Source: JBPRGH01 sp051418055 | GTDB taxonomy: Bacteria > Bacteroidota > Bacteroidia > Cytophagales > Cyclobacteriaceae | Assembly: GCA_051418055.1 (NCBI GenBank) | Contig: JBPRGH010000141.1 | Location: 1-64,000, forward strand | DNA: 64,000 nucleotides | Direction of reading: 5' to 3' | Shown: piece after piece, positions 1-7,859 of the stretch | Numbering within the stretch: position 1 is the stretch's first letter | Layout of the letters: each line of letters starts with the position of its first letter | The notes under the pieces: generated by a model | Seen by the model: the letters and a program-made list of their open reading frames with translations, nothing else | Told to the model about the DNA's origin: nothing | Databases searched by the model: none | Made by a program: the position numbers and the translations under genes

Positions 1-231
1 CCAAATTAAAATGACCCATATAACAAGTACCGAAAGGTTTACCGCCATACCACTAAGGCTGAAAATCTTTCGGCCAAATGGCTTACTTAGCCGAAGCAGT
101 ATTCTGTGTGCTAAGCCGGATACCATTTTTGAAATAAAGAAGGCGCCACTCCCGGAAAGAGTAGTATAAAAGAAATCATAGATTGCTACGAAGAGGATAA
201 AAATGCCTGAGGCTAAATAGAAGTAGTTCAT
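1..231 (-). CDS. Ion-channel-like membrane protein, N-terminal part (cut by window edge)
   Basis: Reading leftward from an ATG at 231, an open frame runs off the window start, giving the first 77 residues. It opens with a hydrophobic segment (NYFYLASGIFILFVAIYDFF), followed by TTLSGSGAFFISK, a basic stretch with Arg and Lys, and a second hydrophobic segment ending in VIWVILIW. The order helix, TTLS-GxG, basic loop, helix resembles the N-terminus of bacterial two-helix potassium-channel family (Ion_trans_2-like) proteins. This is from memory of the family; the pore-loop signature would lie outside the window. No stop codon interrupts the visible part. Confidence 0.5.
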   Translation of the reverse strand, partial: MNYFYLASGIFILFVAIYDFFYTTLSGSGAFFISKMVSGLAHRILLRLSKPFGRKIFSLSGMAVNLSVLVIWVILIW

Positions 232-329
232 AAAAGATAAATGAATAGTTTATAAGCACTTATCTTTTATGAAATGTTTAAAAAAATCAGCAGCCAATCT
301 TGTTCTTCAAATGCTGTGGTAAATGATTA

Positions 330-1007
330 CTATTGTTTTGCAGTTACAGAAAATGGAATACTTACATCTGCCCATTTTAAAACTACCTGCCCCTGGTTTC
401 CTTCCTCTGGTTTAACTTCAAAAGTTAGCTGCTCTACCGGTTCCTGTAGTTTCTCAGGTGTAACATTAAAACGAACCACATCATCTGCTTGGGTATAATC
501 GTCTGCAAGATGCATATCATTATTTTTGTTGAGCATCACCGACCACTGATCCTGACCGGGGATTGTAAACAAGCCATATTTCCCTTTAGGTACCAGTTGT
601 CCTTCTACCATTACATCTTCGTAAAACTGGATGGTTGTGGCTTTGTGAGCTCCGGGAGTCCATACCTGCCCATAGCCTACCAGTCCGCCAAAGATCTGAC
701 GTCCGCGCATACTGGGAGCTGCATAATCCACGTGTACATGTGTATCTCCAACATTGGCCATGGCTGACTTTCGAGGGCTTTTTACGGAACCGGAATTTGA
801 TGACTGTATTTCTTCGTGGTTGTTAGGGTCCATTTGGTTGTGATCCATTTCATCCTCCATATGCTCTTCATGGTCTTCCATCATTTCATCATGGCCTTCT
901 TCCATATGGTCGACATGCTCTTCATTGGTTGTTGCATTATTGCAGCTTACAACAGTAACAGCAAAAATGGCTGTGACTAATAATGAGGATATTTTCCTTA
1001 TTTTCAT
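330..1007 (-). CDS. DUF2911 lipoprotein with His/Met/acidic-rich linker
   Basis: A 225-residue lipoprotein: an N-terminal signal ends in the lipobox VVSC (Cys22), so it is probably anchored in the periplasm or outer membrane. Residues 28-66 are extremely rich in His, Met, Glu and Asp, typical of a metal-binding linker. Residues 80-222 match the DUF2911 family, with the family-like stretches VDYAAPSMRGRQIFGGLV, GQVWTPGAHKATTI, GKYGLFTIPG and WSVMLNKN. DUF2911 is common in Bacteroidota and has no settled function. Neighbours do not explain it; the gene stands alone on the minus strand. The metal-binding idea is inference from composition. Confidence 0.85.
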   Translation of the reverse strand: MKIRKISSLLVTAIFAVTVVSCNNATTNEEHVDHMEEGHDEMMEDHEEHMEDEMDHNQMDPNNHEEIQSSNSGSVKSPRKSAMANVGDTHVHVDYAAPSMRGRQIFGGLVGYGQVWTPGAHKATTIQFYEDVMVEGQLVPKGKYGLFTIPGQDQWSVMLNKNNDMHLADDYTQADDVVRFNVTPEKLQEPVEQLTFEVKPEEGNQGQVVLKWADVSIPFSVTAKQ

Positions 1008-1305
1008 TTTATGCTTATTTTGATTTTTAATTAATTTTTCTGTAATCTACCTCTAGCCATTCGATAATTTGGGCTACAGATAAATATATGAACAGTTAAC
1101 AACTTGTTTTGTCCGAAAATATATTCTCAAACAGATAATAACAAAACGGAAGTAAAACCCTCGATGTTATTTAACCCAATCAGAGTCACTCGCAGAGGAT
1201 TCTGATGATTTGATGCTCACGCCGGTAACATATCAGCACCCTGTCCAGGGACTCTCAATGCTAATAAAACAATAAATTAAATATTGGCGGTTCCTTTTAG
1301 TCCAT
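1008..1305. other. Intergenic stretch with no recognised gene
   Basis: Between the DUF2911 gene and the repeat that follows sbtA, neither strand has a convincing reading frame. It is AT-rich near the DUF2911 start and more mixed around 1190-1260. I see no RNA gene or hairpin of note here. Confidence 0.5.
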
Positions 1306-1350
1306 TGCATAATCACCGGTCAGACCCGCTTGGGACGGTCAGACCGGTGG
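1306..1350. repeat. Palindromic intergenic repeat, copy 1
   Basis: A 45-bp element whose core contains two GGTCAGACC units (each self-complementary around a central A) and whose CCGGTC/GACCGG ends can pair as a larger hairpin. It begins four bases downstream of the sbtA stop. A second copy at 7411-7455 matches at 41 of 45 positions. A shared CCTTTTAGTC lies upstream of both (1293-1302 and 7379-7388) at different distances. It resembles a REP-type element and could end sbtA transcription. Confidence 0.7.
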
Positions 1351-1354
1351 GTTA

Positions 1355-2320
1355 TTACCAATTATTCATTATCACAGACATATATATAGGCATTCCAATG
1401 GTAATATTAAATGGAAAAGTAACAGCGAGGGCCATGGGTAGATATAGTCCCGGATTTGCTTTAGGAACAGCCATTTTCATGGCAGCAGGGACAGCAATAT
1501 AGGAGGCGCTTGCAGCTAAAATAGAAAGCATAAACCTGTCCCCGATCTCATCAGTCACCAAGCCGCTTGCCCAGGCTACAATGCAACCGTTTACAACAGG
1601 TATAGCTATAGCGAATATGCTTGTGAACCACCCGCTTTTAAAAAAATCATTTAATTTCTTTCCGCTTACAATACCCATATCCAGAAGGAAGATAGCCAGA
1701 AACCCTTTGAAGATATCAGCTGTAAATGGTTCAATGCCCTGAGCCTGTTTCTCACTGGCCAACCAACCGATGATCAGACTTCCTAATATCATGAATACAC
1801 TTCCATTAGTAAATGAGTGTTTAACTAAGCTTCGCATTTTAGTAGAACAAGACTCTTTACTACCATACAGCCTGATTAAAATCACTCCTACTATTATAGC
1901 AGGCGCTTCCATTAAAGCCATTATAGCCACCATATGGCCGCTGAAAGAAATTTGCTGTATTTCCAGAAAGGACACGGCTGTTACAAAAGTCACTGCACTT
2001 ATTGAACCGTAAGCAGCTGCAATTGCACCGGAATTTTCTATGTTAAGCTTTCTCTTTAGGATAAAAAAAGTGTAAACCGGAATAATTAATGCAGTGATAA
2101 CACCAAATAAAACCGTCCATAGTATTTCCATTGAAAAATGACTATGTGCTAATTCCCGTCCTCCATTAAATCCAATGGCAAATAATAAATAAAGTGATAT
2201 GAATTTTGATGAAGTTGGGGGGATCTCCAGATCACTCTTCAAACGGACGGCTAAAATCCCCAGGATAAAAAATAATAAGGCTGGACTTGTTAAGTTATCA
2301 ATCAGTAAGTCAAGGTTCAT
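1355..2320 (-). CDS. sbtA: SbtA-type sodium-dependent bicarbonate permease
   Basis: A 321-residue, very hydrophobic protein with about ten membrane segments in two related halves. Family hallmarks include AAAYGSISAVTF in the first half and AASASYIAVPAAMKMAVP followed by NPGLYLPMALAVTFPFN in the second, as in the cyanobacterial sodium/bicarbonate symporter SbtA (DUF897). Cyanobacterial SbtA is about 374 residues, so this is a compact version. It would import bicarbonate across the inner membrane using the sodium gradient; in a heterotroph this may feed carboxylases. No SbtB-like PII gene is adjacent. Two small genes precede it on the same strand and a divergent LysR regulator lies beyond them. 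Function is inferred from family. Confidence 0.85.
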   Translation of the reverse strand: MNLDLLIDNLTSPALLFFILGILAVRLKSDLEIPPTSSKFISLYLLFAIGFNGGRELAHSHFSMEILWTVLFGVITALIIPVYTFFILKRKLNIENSGAIAAAYGSISAVTFVTAVSFLEIQQISFSGHMVAIMALMEAPAIIVGVILIRLYGSKESCSTKMRSLVKHSFTNGSVFMILGSLIIGWLASEKQAQGIEPFTADIFKGFLAIFLLDMGIVSGKKLNDFFKSGWFTSIFAIAIPVVNGCIVAWASGLVTDEIGDRFMLSILAASASYIAVPAAMKMAVPKANPGLYLPMALAVTFPFNITIGMPIYMSVIMNNW

Positions 2321-2524
2321 TTATTTTAAATATTTATTTATATTTAATTAGTTTATAATGTGTATAAATATAATTTATGCTTACAGCAGGTTTGTTATTA
2401 TATCAGTCCTTTATGCAGGATAAAGAGATCTGTAAGGCTTTCATGAATCATAGAGAAATCAGTTTATTTATGTTGCCTCGTGGATTAACATTTGTAGTAT
2501 GATCGTAATTTTTGCAGTAGGGAA

Positions 2525-2556
2525 GAAAAGCCTGAAAAATTGGATCCAGGCTTTTC
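2525..2556 (-). terminator. Hairpin downstream of the 103-residue gene
   Basis: A perfect 10-bp inverted repeat, GAAAAGCCTG (2525-2534) and CAGGCTTTTC (2547-2556), with a 12-base loop. The arms end in A/T runs, so it could act as a rho-independent terminator in either direction. It separates the small genes from sbtA, so sbtA may need its own promoter in the roughly 200 bases before its start. Confidence 0.5.
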
Positions 2557-2599
2557 CATCACCTAGGGTTAATATGAAAATATCAGCATAAGCCAGCAA

Positions 2600-2911
2600 T
2601 TAGTAGCTTTCTGAATTTGACAATACCTCTTCCTCCTGATCTTTGGGTTCGAACGTTAAATCTATAGTAGACTCTACTTTTAGATTGTAATTATTGTCGG
2701 CTGCGTGCTGTATGGCTTCAAGGATCTGTTTTTTAGACTCCTTAAGCGCCTGAATACGAATTTCAGATTCAACATCAGGCTCATTGCACCGGATCATTGA
2801 GCTCAGGCTTTTGATTTTATGAAAATTAATTTTAGTATCGACCATTGTAAGAAGTATCTCTTTGGCCTCGCTTGGGGAAAAATGTCCTGTAATTAATTTA
2901 GTAGTTTGCAT
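2600..2911 (-). CDS. Conserved hypothetical protein, 103 residues
   Basis: A small soluble protein with alternating helical and strand-like segments (FSPSEAKEILLTMVDTKINF; a basic/acidic helix around residues 45-70; then NNYNLKVESTIDLTF) and an acidic C-terminal tail. I do not recognise a named family, though the pattern recalls small uncharacterised Bacteroidota proteins. It lies between a small membrane protein and sbtA on the same strand. I looked for PII/SbtB features (ferredoxin-like T-loop, GGKG-type motifs) and found none. A link to bicarbonate transport is inferred from position only. Confidence 0.7.
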   Translation of the reverse strand: MQTTKLITGHFSPSEAKEILLTMVDTKINFHKIKSLSSMIRCNEPDVESEIRIQALKESKKQILEAIQHAADNNYNLKVESTIDLTFEPKDQEEEVLSNSESY

Positions 2912-2915
2912 AAGT

Positions 2916-3098
2916 TTACTTTTTTAATGTAGAATATTTTGTTTGAGTTAATCGTATCAGATTTATACTTGCCACTAATGATAAAGCTTTACAAAGTTCA
3001 GTGAGTAAAACATCGTCGCCCTTAAATGCTATGTACAGGCATGGGACCAAAACCATCAGTGTCACTATAAATTGTAGTTGAATAAAAAATGATTTCAT
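2916..3098 (-). CDS. Small membrane protein (60 residues)
   Basis: Starting at the ATG at 3098 gives a 60-residue protein with two hydrophobic stretches (IQLQFIVTLMVLVPCLYIAF and CKALSLVASINLIRL) around a short acidic loop (KGDDVLL). A longer frame from a TTG at 3125 is possible but adds only basic residues and would overlap the presumed promoter. It lies four bases before the 103-residue gene, so the two are probably cotranscribed, divergently from the LysR gene. No family recognised. Confidence 0.6.
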   Translation of the reverse strand: MKSFFIQLQFIVTLMVLVPCLYIAFKGDDVLLTELCKALSLVASINLIRLTQTKYSTLKK

Positions 3099-3125
3099 CA
3101 CAGTTTTGAATTTTTTTCTTTGCAA

Positions 3126-3188
3126 AATTGTAACAAGGAATTAATAAATGAAAATATATACTTTTAATACAATTCATTAATAAAACTT
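3126..3188. promoter_or_regulatory. Divergent LysR-type control region
   Basis: The 63-bp gap between the LysR gene and the small-gene/sbtA side is AT-rich. It has a broken inverted repeat: ATTAAT-AA-ATGAA on one side and TTCATTAAT on the other. LysR regulators usually bind such dyads in divergent gaps and control both sides. The binding site itself is inferred. Confidence 0.4.
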
Positions 3189-4112
3189 ATGAATTATACC
3201 TTACATCAGTTGCAGGTATTCCTGAAGGTGACACAAACACAGAGCATTACTAAAGCTGCAGAGGAGCTACATTTAACCCAGCCGGCCGTTTCAATCCAGC
3301 TTAAAAATCTTCAGGACCAGTTTGAAATACCATTAACGGAAATAATTGGGCGCAAGCTTTTTGTTACTGAATTCGGTAAGGAAATAGCTGTTGCGGCCGA
3401 AAAGATATTAAATGAAGTACATGCTATTAATTTCAAAACAATGGCCTATAGGGGTCAGTTGATCGGACGTCTAAAGATCTCAGTTGTTTCTACCGGTAAA
3501 TATGTAATGCCTTACTTTCTATCTGATTTTTTAAATGAACATCAAGGTATTGAGTTAGTGATGGATGTGACTAATAAACAGAAGGTTATTAAAAGCCTTG
3601 AAAAAAATGAAGTTGATTTTGCCTTGGTATCAGTATTACCTGAGCATCTACAAGTTGATAATATCGAGCTGATGGAAAATAGGTTATTTGTGGTTGGGAA
3701 CAAAGATCATAAATTCCAGCGTCAGGTATATGATAATAGTATTCTCGAGCAGTTGCCTTTGATTTATCGTGAGGCTGGTTCAGGTACGAGGCATGTAATG
3801 GAGGGATTTATTAAACAAAACAACCTGCCGGTCATAAAAAAAATGGAGCTTACCTCTAATGAAGCTGTAAAGCAGGCGGTAATAGCTGGATTGGGTTTTT
3901 CAATTATGCCTTTAATAGGTATTAAAAATGAATTGAATAACGGTGACCTTCAAATTATCCTTGTCAATGGATTCCCTATAAAATCTGTATGGAGGCTAAT
4001 ATGGCTGAAAAATAAAAATTTTTCGCCTGTAGCAAAATCATATCTGGAATATGTGAAAAATGAAAAAAACCGAATTATAACAGAAAAATTTCAGTGGTTC
4101 TCAAAATTTTAG
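3189..4112 (+). CDS. LysR-family transcriptional regulator
   Basis: A 307-residue protein with the LysR layout: a winged helix-turn-helix in residues 1-60 (LHQLQVFLKVTQTQSITKAA, then LHLTQPAVSIQLKNLQ) and a periplasmic-binding-protein-like effector domain from about residue 90 (RLKISVVSTGKYVMPYFLSD, later EAGSGTRHVMEGF and GLGFSIMPLIGI). The effector domain looks like the CbbR/CmpR branch, whose members respond to carbon status, but that subgroup call is tentative. It is divergent from the small genes and sbtA, so it is the obvious candidate regulator of bicarbonate uptake here. Confidence 0.9.
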   Translation: MNYTLHQLQVFLKVTQTQSITKAAEELHLTQPAVSIQLKNLQDQFEIPLTEIIGRKLFVTEFGKEIAVAAEKILNEVHAINFKTMAYRGQLIGRLKISVVSTGKYVMPYFLSDFLNEHQGIELVMDVTNKQKVIKSLEKNEVDFALVSVLPEHLQVDNIELMENRLFVVGNKDHKFQRQVYDNSILEQLPLIYREAGSGTRHVMEGFIKQNNLPVIKKMELTSNEAVKQAVIAGLGFSIMPLIGIKNELNNGDLQIILVNGFPIKSVWRLIWLKNKNFSPVAKSYLEYVKNEKNRIITEKFQWFSKF

Positions 4113-4182
4113 GGGAAGTATCAGGCTCTCTGCCTGCCGAACCGCAGCCGAACCATTATCATTTAATTCCCTTCACCCGAGG

Positions 4183-4329
4183 ATGGCCAGCCCTTCCCAG
4201 GGCCCTACACCTACCAGGCAGTTGGAGCCACCGGGTTTCCTGGCCCTTAACTATGGAAAAGGCACACCTATTGTTACCCTTTTTGCACATCTGATCTACG
4301 GAGGTGTTTTAGGGTTGTTTTATAACTGA
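4183..4329 (+). pseudogene. Remnant of a membrane-protein gene (C-terminal end)
   Basis: A short frame ending at TGA 4327-4329 reads PPGFLALNYGKGTPIVTLF followed by AHLIYGGVLGLFYN. This looks like the last transmembrane helix of a small membrane protein (the HLIYGxxLGxxY pattern is common at such C-termini). Upstream residues are Pro/Ser/Thr-rich and unconvincing, and there is no room for the rest of the protein before the LysR gene. I read it as the tail of a decayed or deleted gene. Confidence 0.4.
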
Positions 4330-4380
4330 GGAGATCTCATCTTAAACAGCCGGCCCATGTCACTAAATGGTCGATATCAG

Positions 4381-6726
4381 TTAGTAAACAGCTATCGGAA
4401 AATCATTTCCAAAGGAATAGGTAGAGGGGTATTGAGTGGAGCCTTTATGCTTTTCACTTAGAAGAGGTACTTGCTCTTCAATATAAAAAGATAATTCCTT
4501 TACACTGAGCTTTCCATCCCGATTGATATCTGCAGCGCCCTGTAAACCTTGTAGGATTGAATAGGTAAATACCCCATGCCCAAGTGTTTTTAATTCTGTA
4601 GCAAATTGTTCGGAACCTGAGGCTGTTATCCAGAATGTTCCGGTACTTCTTGCCAATTGTGCTATTGCTTTTTCTTCTTGGACCCCACGGTTGGTGACAC
4701 TTTCTATTGCAGCGCCGCTCTGGCAGGCATCCAAGAAAAAAATTTGCTTTTGCGCATTAATCCCTTTTGTAAGTTCTTTTATCTCTGATGCTGAAATAGC
4801 TTTATCAGAAAGCAAAGAAGGGTTGCCGTACAGTTGTAACAGATCATGTAAAGCAAGGTAAAAATCCGAACTTCCTGCTGTACTTTCAGAAACTATTCCA
4901 TGGCCAGCATAATAAACAACCAATAGGTCCTGTTCCAAAGCCTTTGATTTTATCTCCTCCATCGCAGCAATAATATTTTGTTTTGTTGCCTGGCCATTTC
5001 GAATACGATATTGAATGATTTCAGGGAAAAGGCTTGAGGAGAAATTCACTATTGATTTTTCGAGCCCATCGGCATCTGCAAGTGCATAATTTAAATTATA
5101 TTTTGAATTTCTGTACTCATTAATGCCAATAGTAAGCATGTACAGCTTTGGCTGATCATCAGAAATACCTTTGTACCTTATTATCGCCTTCGCTTTTTCT
5201 GTTTCTATTCCCGATTGAGTAACTGCCACCGCATATATGAAATTTTCCTCTCCAAAAGCATTATTTAGGGTGATATCACAATTGTAAGAATTTTCCGGAT
5301 TAGTAGCAGTTGATTAAACCAACTTTGTATTATGATATACACGGATTTCTGCCACCTCTTCAACATTTTCTGATACAGTTAAATTTAATTTTATCATTTT
5401 GGTGTTAATAGCGACTTCATCTGTGCCCTCAAAAGGTACGTCACCAATTGTAGCTATTTTTAAAACCGGAAGCTTTTGATTAAAGCTGTCTATATCAAAT
5501 TGCTCGAGTTCCGAATTTTCGGAGGCTATGATAGAATTAAAAAGACCCGGCGTGTAAGCGCGTTCAAATGTCTGCTCCAGTGAAGTTTTAATATTGCTTC
5601 GCCTTGAAGTCCAATATACCGTATTTAAAGCTTCTATATCTCCGTCAATGCGACCATCTTTAGAAACTACGCAATGCTTGTCACCGCCATCAGTAAAGAA
5701 GAAAGCTGAAACATCATCAATTGATGTATCATAAAGCCGCAGTATATTAAACTTAGAGTAGCTAAATAGAAATTTAGTGGGTGAGAGTTTAATTATCTTA
5801 GGGTATAAATACTCGCCTGGCTTAAAATAAAAAGTTTTCTTATCGGCAAGTGATGTGTATATAAACTCTTCTTTTTCAATATCATATACATCTAATGTAA
5901 GGCTGAAAGTAGTGAATAAAGCTTTATTATTTGAATATTCTCCAACACTATAGCCAAAAGGCTGAGTAGGCGTTTCAAAATATTTGACCACAGCATATTC
6001 AGGATCATAAACCCTGAACCAAAATCCTTTACCACCCCATCCATAGGCCAAAAGATTCCCTTTTTCATCATAATACAGGCCCTGGAAATTTTCCTTTTCA
6101 AATGTCTTAATAACTTCACCGGTACTGATTTCAATAATGCGGACTGTTGATTTTTGACTTAAGGCATAAAAGGAAGCTGCAGCATATTTTCCGGAAGGTT
6201 CAATAGTAACAGCATTCACCATGAACCCATCGTACTTTTTGGTATAGATCGGTGCCATTGAATTTAGATCAAGGGTAGTGATCTTTCCACCCATATGGCC
6301 GATCACTAACATATTGGAGGACGCATGAAAATCTGCTCTGGCTAATTTGGCGGACAGGGTAATTGAGGCTATTTCGCTACCTGAATTCCAATCATAGATT
6401 TTTAAATTTTTAGATTCTATTAAAATTACCTTCCTGTCATCGGTTATGAAAAATTCATGAACTTCAGTAAAAGACGTTTTAAAAGTAGAAATAAATTTTT
6501 TTCCTTCCAGGTCAAAGATTTTTACCGAGCTATTATCGTAAGCCAATGCTAATAGTTTTCCATCAGATGTTCCTGCAGCGGAAATAACTTTAGCTTTAAT
6601 GTCCTCCAGTTCATAAGCAAGACGGCTTTCGTCAATCTTCTGTGAAAAGGTGCTACTTATAGTAACCATTACTAAAAGTAGCGTATATGTTATCTTAAAC
6701 AAGGTTTTAATTAAATCAGGCGACAA
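4381..6726 (-). pseudogene. WD40-repeat caspase-family protein interrupted by one in-frame stop
   Basis: The two halves lie in one frame over 782 codons. The 470-residue first part has a signal peptide (ends near STFSQ) and WD40-like propeller repeats (SSVKIFDLEGKKFISTF, NLKIYDWNSGSEIASI). The second part is a caspase-family (peptidase C14) domain with LTIGINEYRNSKYNLNYALA, the His motif YYAGHG and the Cys motif FFLDACQSG, so the catalytic dyad is intact. Between them, at codon 5316-5314, TAA interrupts HNTKLV-stop-STATNPENSYN. The Ig-like linker continues normally on both sides. A single substitution explains the stop. The C-terminal half has only a GTG at 5229 as possible restart. Such proteins are common in Bacteroidota and act in the cell envelope; function is unclear. 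Confidence 0.8.
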
Positions 6727-6829
6727 TTTAATTAAAAAATCATTTCATAAGTAGAAAATATAATAATTAAATTTAGAGGTTGTGGAGGTGTGTTTGGAAA
6801 TGCCTTTTTTACTGACAAAGCATAAATAT

Positions 6830-7185
6830 TTAAAAGGTCATCACCTGAAACCCGTCCTCAACCAGGTTCCTGACACTTGGGTGGCCATCATAGTCATCGA
6901 GCAACCTGACCTCTGCTTTTTCTACCTGGTTTTTACTCCAAATGCATTCGCGCAAAAACTGCAGGCTCCTTCAATGTCCTCTTTTACTGCTTCATAAAGC
7001 GGGTTCATTTTATTATCCTTATCGGCTAATTTTCCTACCCATGTAGTGCCTGCTCCGTCAAATATGATCTTTACATTGTCATCGTGTTCTTTAAATTCTT
7101 TGGCAATTTCCAAAGCATTTGTTACACGGCCCATATCTCCATGAGATTCTGAATCAGCCAATATTAATATTGCTACTTTATTCAT
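6830..7185 (-). pseudogene. DsrE-family protein, frameshifted near the C-terminus
   Basis: From the ATG at 7185 the frame gives MNKVAILILADSESHGDMGR, a DsrE/DsrF-like alpha/beta protein with IIFDGAGTTWV and ACSFCANAFGVK (two cysteines), then stops at 6922 after 87 residues. Moving one frame restores VEKAEVRLLDDYDGHPSVRN and a normal family ending at TAA 6830-6832. Adding one A to the A5 run (T5 at 6930-6934 on the plus strand) would rejoin the halves as GVKNQVEK, giving about 118 residues, the usual family length. The change is therefore a one-base loss in a homopolymer: a true mutation, phase variation or a sequencing error. Confidence 0.8.
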
Positions 7186-7194
7186 ATAATTAAA

Positions 7195-7223
7195 CTTCAG
7201 GTTCTTTTCTAAAGAACCTGAAG
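7195..7223. terminator. Perfect 13-bp hairpin before the DsrE gene
   Basis: CTTCAGGTTCTTT (7195-7207), loop TCT, then AAAGAACCTGAAG (7211-7223). On the plus strand a short T run follows, as in an intrinsic terminator, but no plus-strand gene precedes it. On the minus strand it sits about ten bases before the DsrE ATG, where it could hide the start or mark decay of an upstream gene. Confidence 0.55.
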
Positions 7224-7410
7224 TAGTTTTCAATGTTGAAGGATCACTGTCTCGGGCACGACAAATGATCAATTTAAAAAAGATCGACTTATGTTAATCC
7301 GCAACATTAATTTAACCCCTTAATTATCTTTCCTCTGGCACAAGTCTTTGCGCCTGCTAAAGGATTGACTGACTTGAGCCTTTTAGTCTACAAATTCTTT
7401 TCCCAAAAGA

Positions 7411-7455
7411 TGCATAATCGCCGGTCAGACCCGCTTGTGGCGGTCAGACCGGAGG
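7411..7455. repeat. Palindromic intergenic repeat, copy 2
   Basis: The second copy of the 45-bp element at 1306-1350, 41 of 45 positions identical, in the same orientation. It retains both GGTCAGACC units and the CCGGTC/GACCGG outer arms. Here it is not next to an intact gene. The surrounding 7224-7620 has no convincing coding frame. Confidence 0.7.
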
Positions 7456-7622
7456 CATCAGGTGTAGCACTTAGCTGATATTTATATCATACCTATCTTC
7501 AATAGCCAAGTCAGTGGTCGGACCGTAATTTGTTCGCGACTTTTAGCAAGTCTTTCTGCAAACCCGGCAGATAAAAGAATTTTAAATCATTTACTTAACT
7601 TCACTTTTATATATTTTACTCG

Positions 7623-7832
7623 GGGAAAAAGATTTAATCACAGGTAAATCAATTTCAGACATAAGTAAATCTGTTTCCATCAATAGAAAATCAAATCCAA
7701 CCATCAGGAAATGGCATTCGACCACAGGGAAATGGCATTCGATCATAGGTAAAAGAGATTTGATCTCCGGGAAATGGGATTTGACCACTAAGAAATCAGA
7801 TTTGATCTCCAGGAAATGGGATTTGAAAATTA
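7623..7832. repeat. 21-bp tandem repeat, ten degenerate units
   Basis: Starting at 7623, ten consecutive units keep an exact 21-base period to 7832. Typical units read GGAAATGGGATTTGACCACTA, GGAAATGGCATTCGACCACAG and AGAAATCAGATTTGATCTCCA. The conserved parts are GGAAAT at the unit start and ATTTGATC in the middle. Because 21 is seven codons, one minus-strand frame stays open across eight units and gives a false heptapeptide-repeat protein. There are no spacers, so it is not a CRISPR array. Confidence 0.85.
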
Positions 7833-7859
7833 TTCCAAATCCTCTGATGCATTATTGGG

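Noticed and set aside
2600..2911. SbtB (PII-like) partner of SbtA
   Set aside because: Length is close, but no T-loop, no PII-type nucleotide-binding motif and different helix order.
4094..4294. 66-residue plus-strand frame after the LysR gene
   Set aside because: Overlaps the LysR end and reads out of frame with the membrane-helix remnant.
5314..5316. Programmed readthrough at TAA
   Set aside because: No readthrough context or structure seen; simple mutation is the more likely explanation.
4381..6726. Caspase as part of an antiphage gasdermin- or CRISPR-linked system
   Set aside because: No gasdermin-like or Cas gene adjacent; the WD40-caspase layout with signal peptide is a general Bacteroidota type.
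7484..7590. Minus-strand stretch reading SAGFAERLAKSREQITVRPL as a possible gene remnant
   Set aside because: Too short, no start and no family recognised; chance cannot be excluded.
7591..7788. Open frame on the minus strand coding a Phe/Pro/Ile heptapeptide-repeat protein of 65 residues
   Set aside because: It is the translation of the 21-bp tandem repeat. It has no start signal, covers only part of the array and contains stops in the next units.
7623..7832. CRISPR-like array
   Set aside because: Units follow each other directly with no spacers and differ too much; no cas genes nearby.
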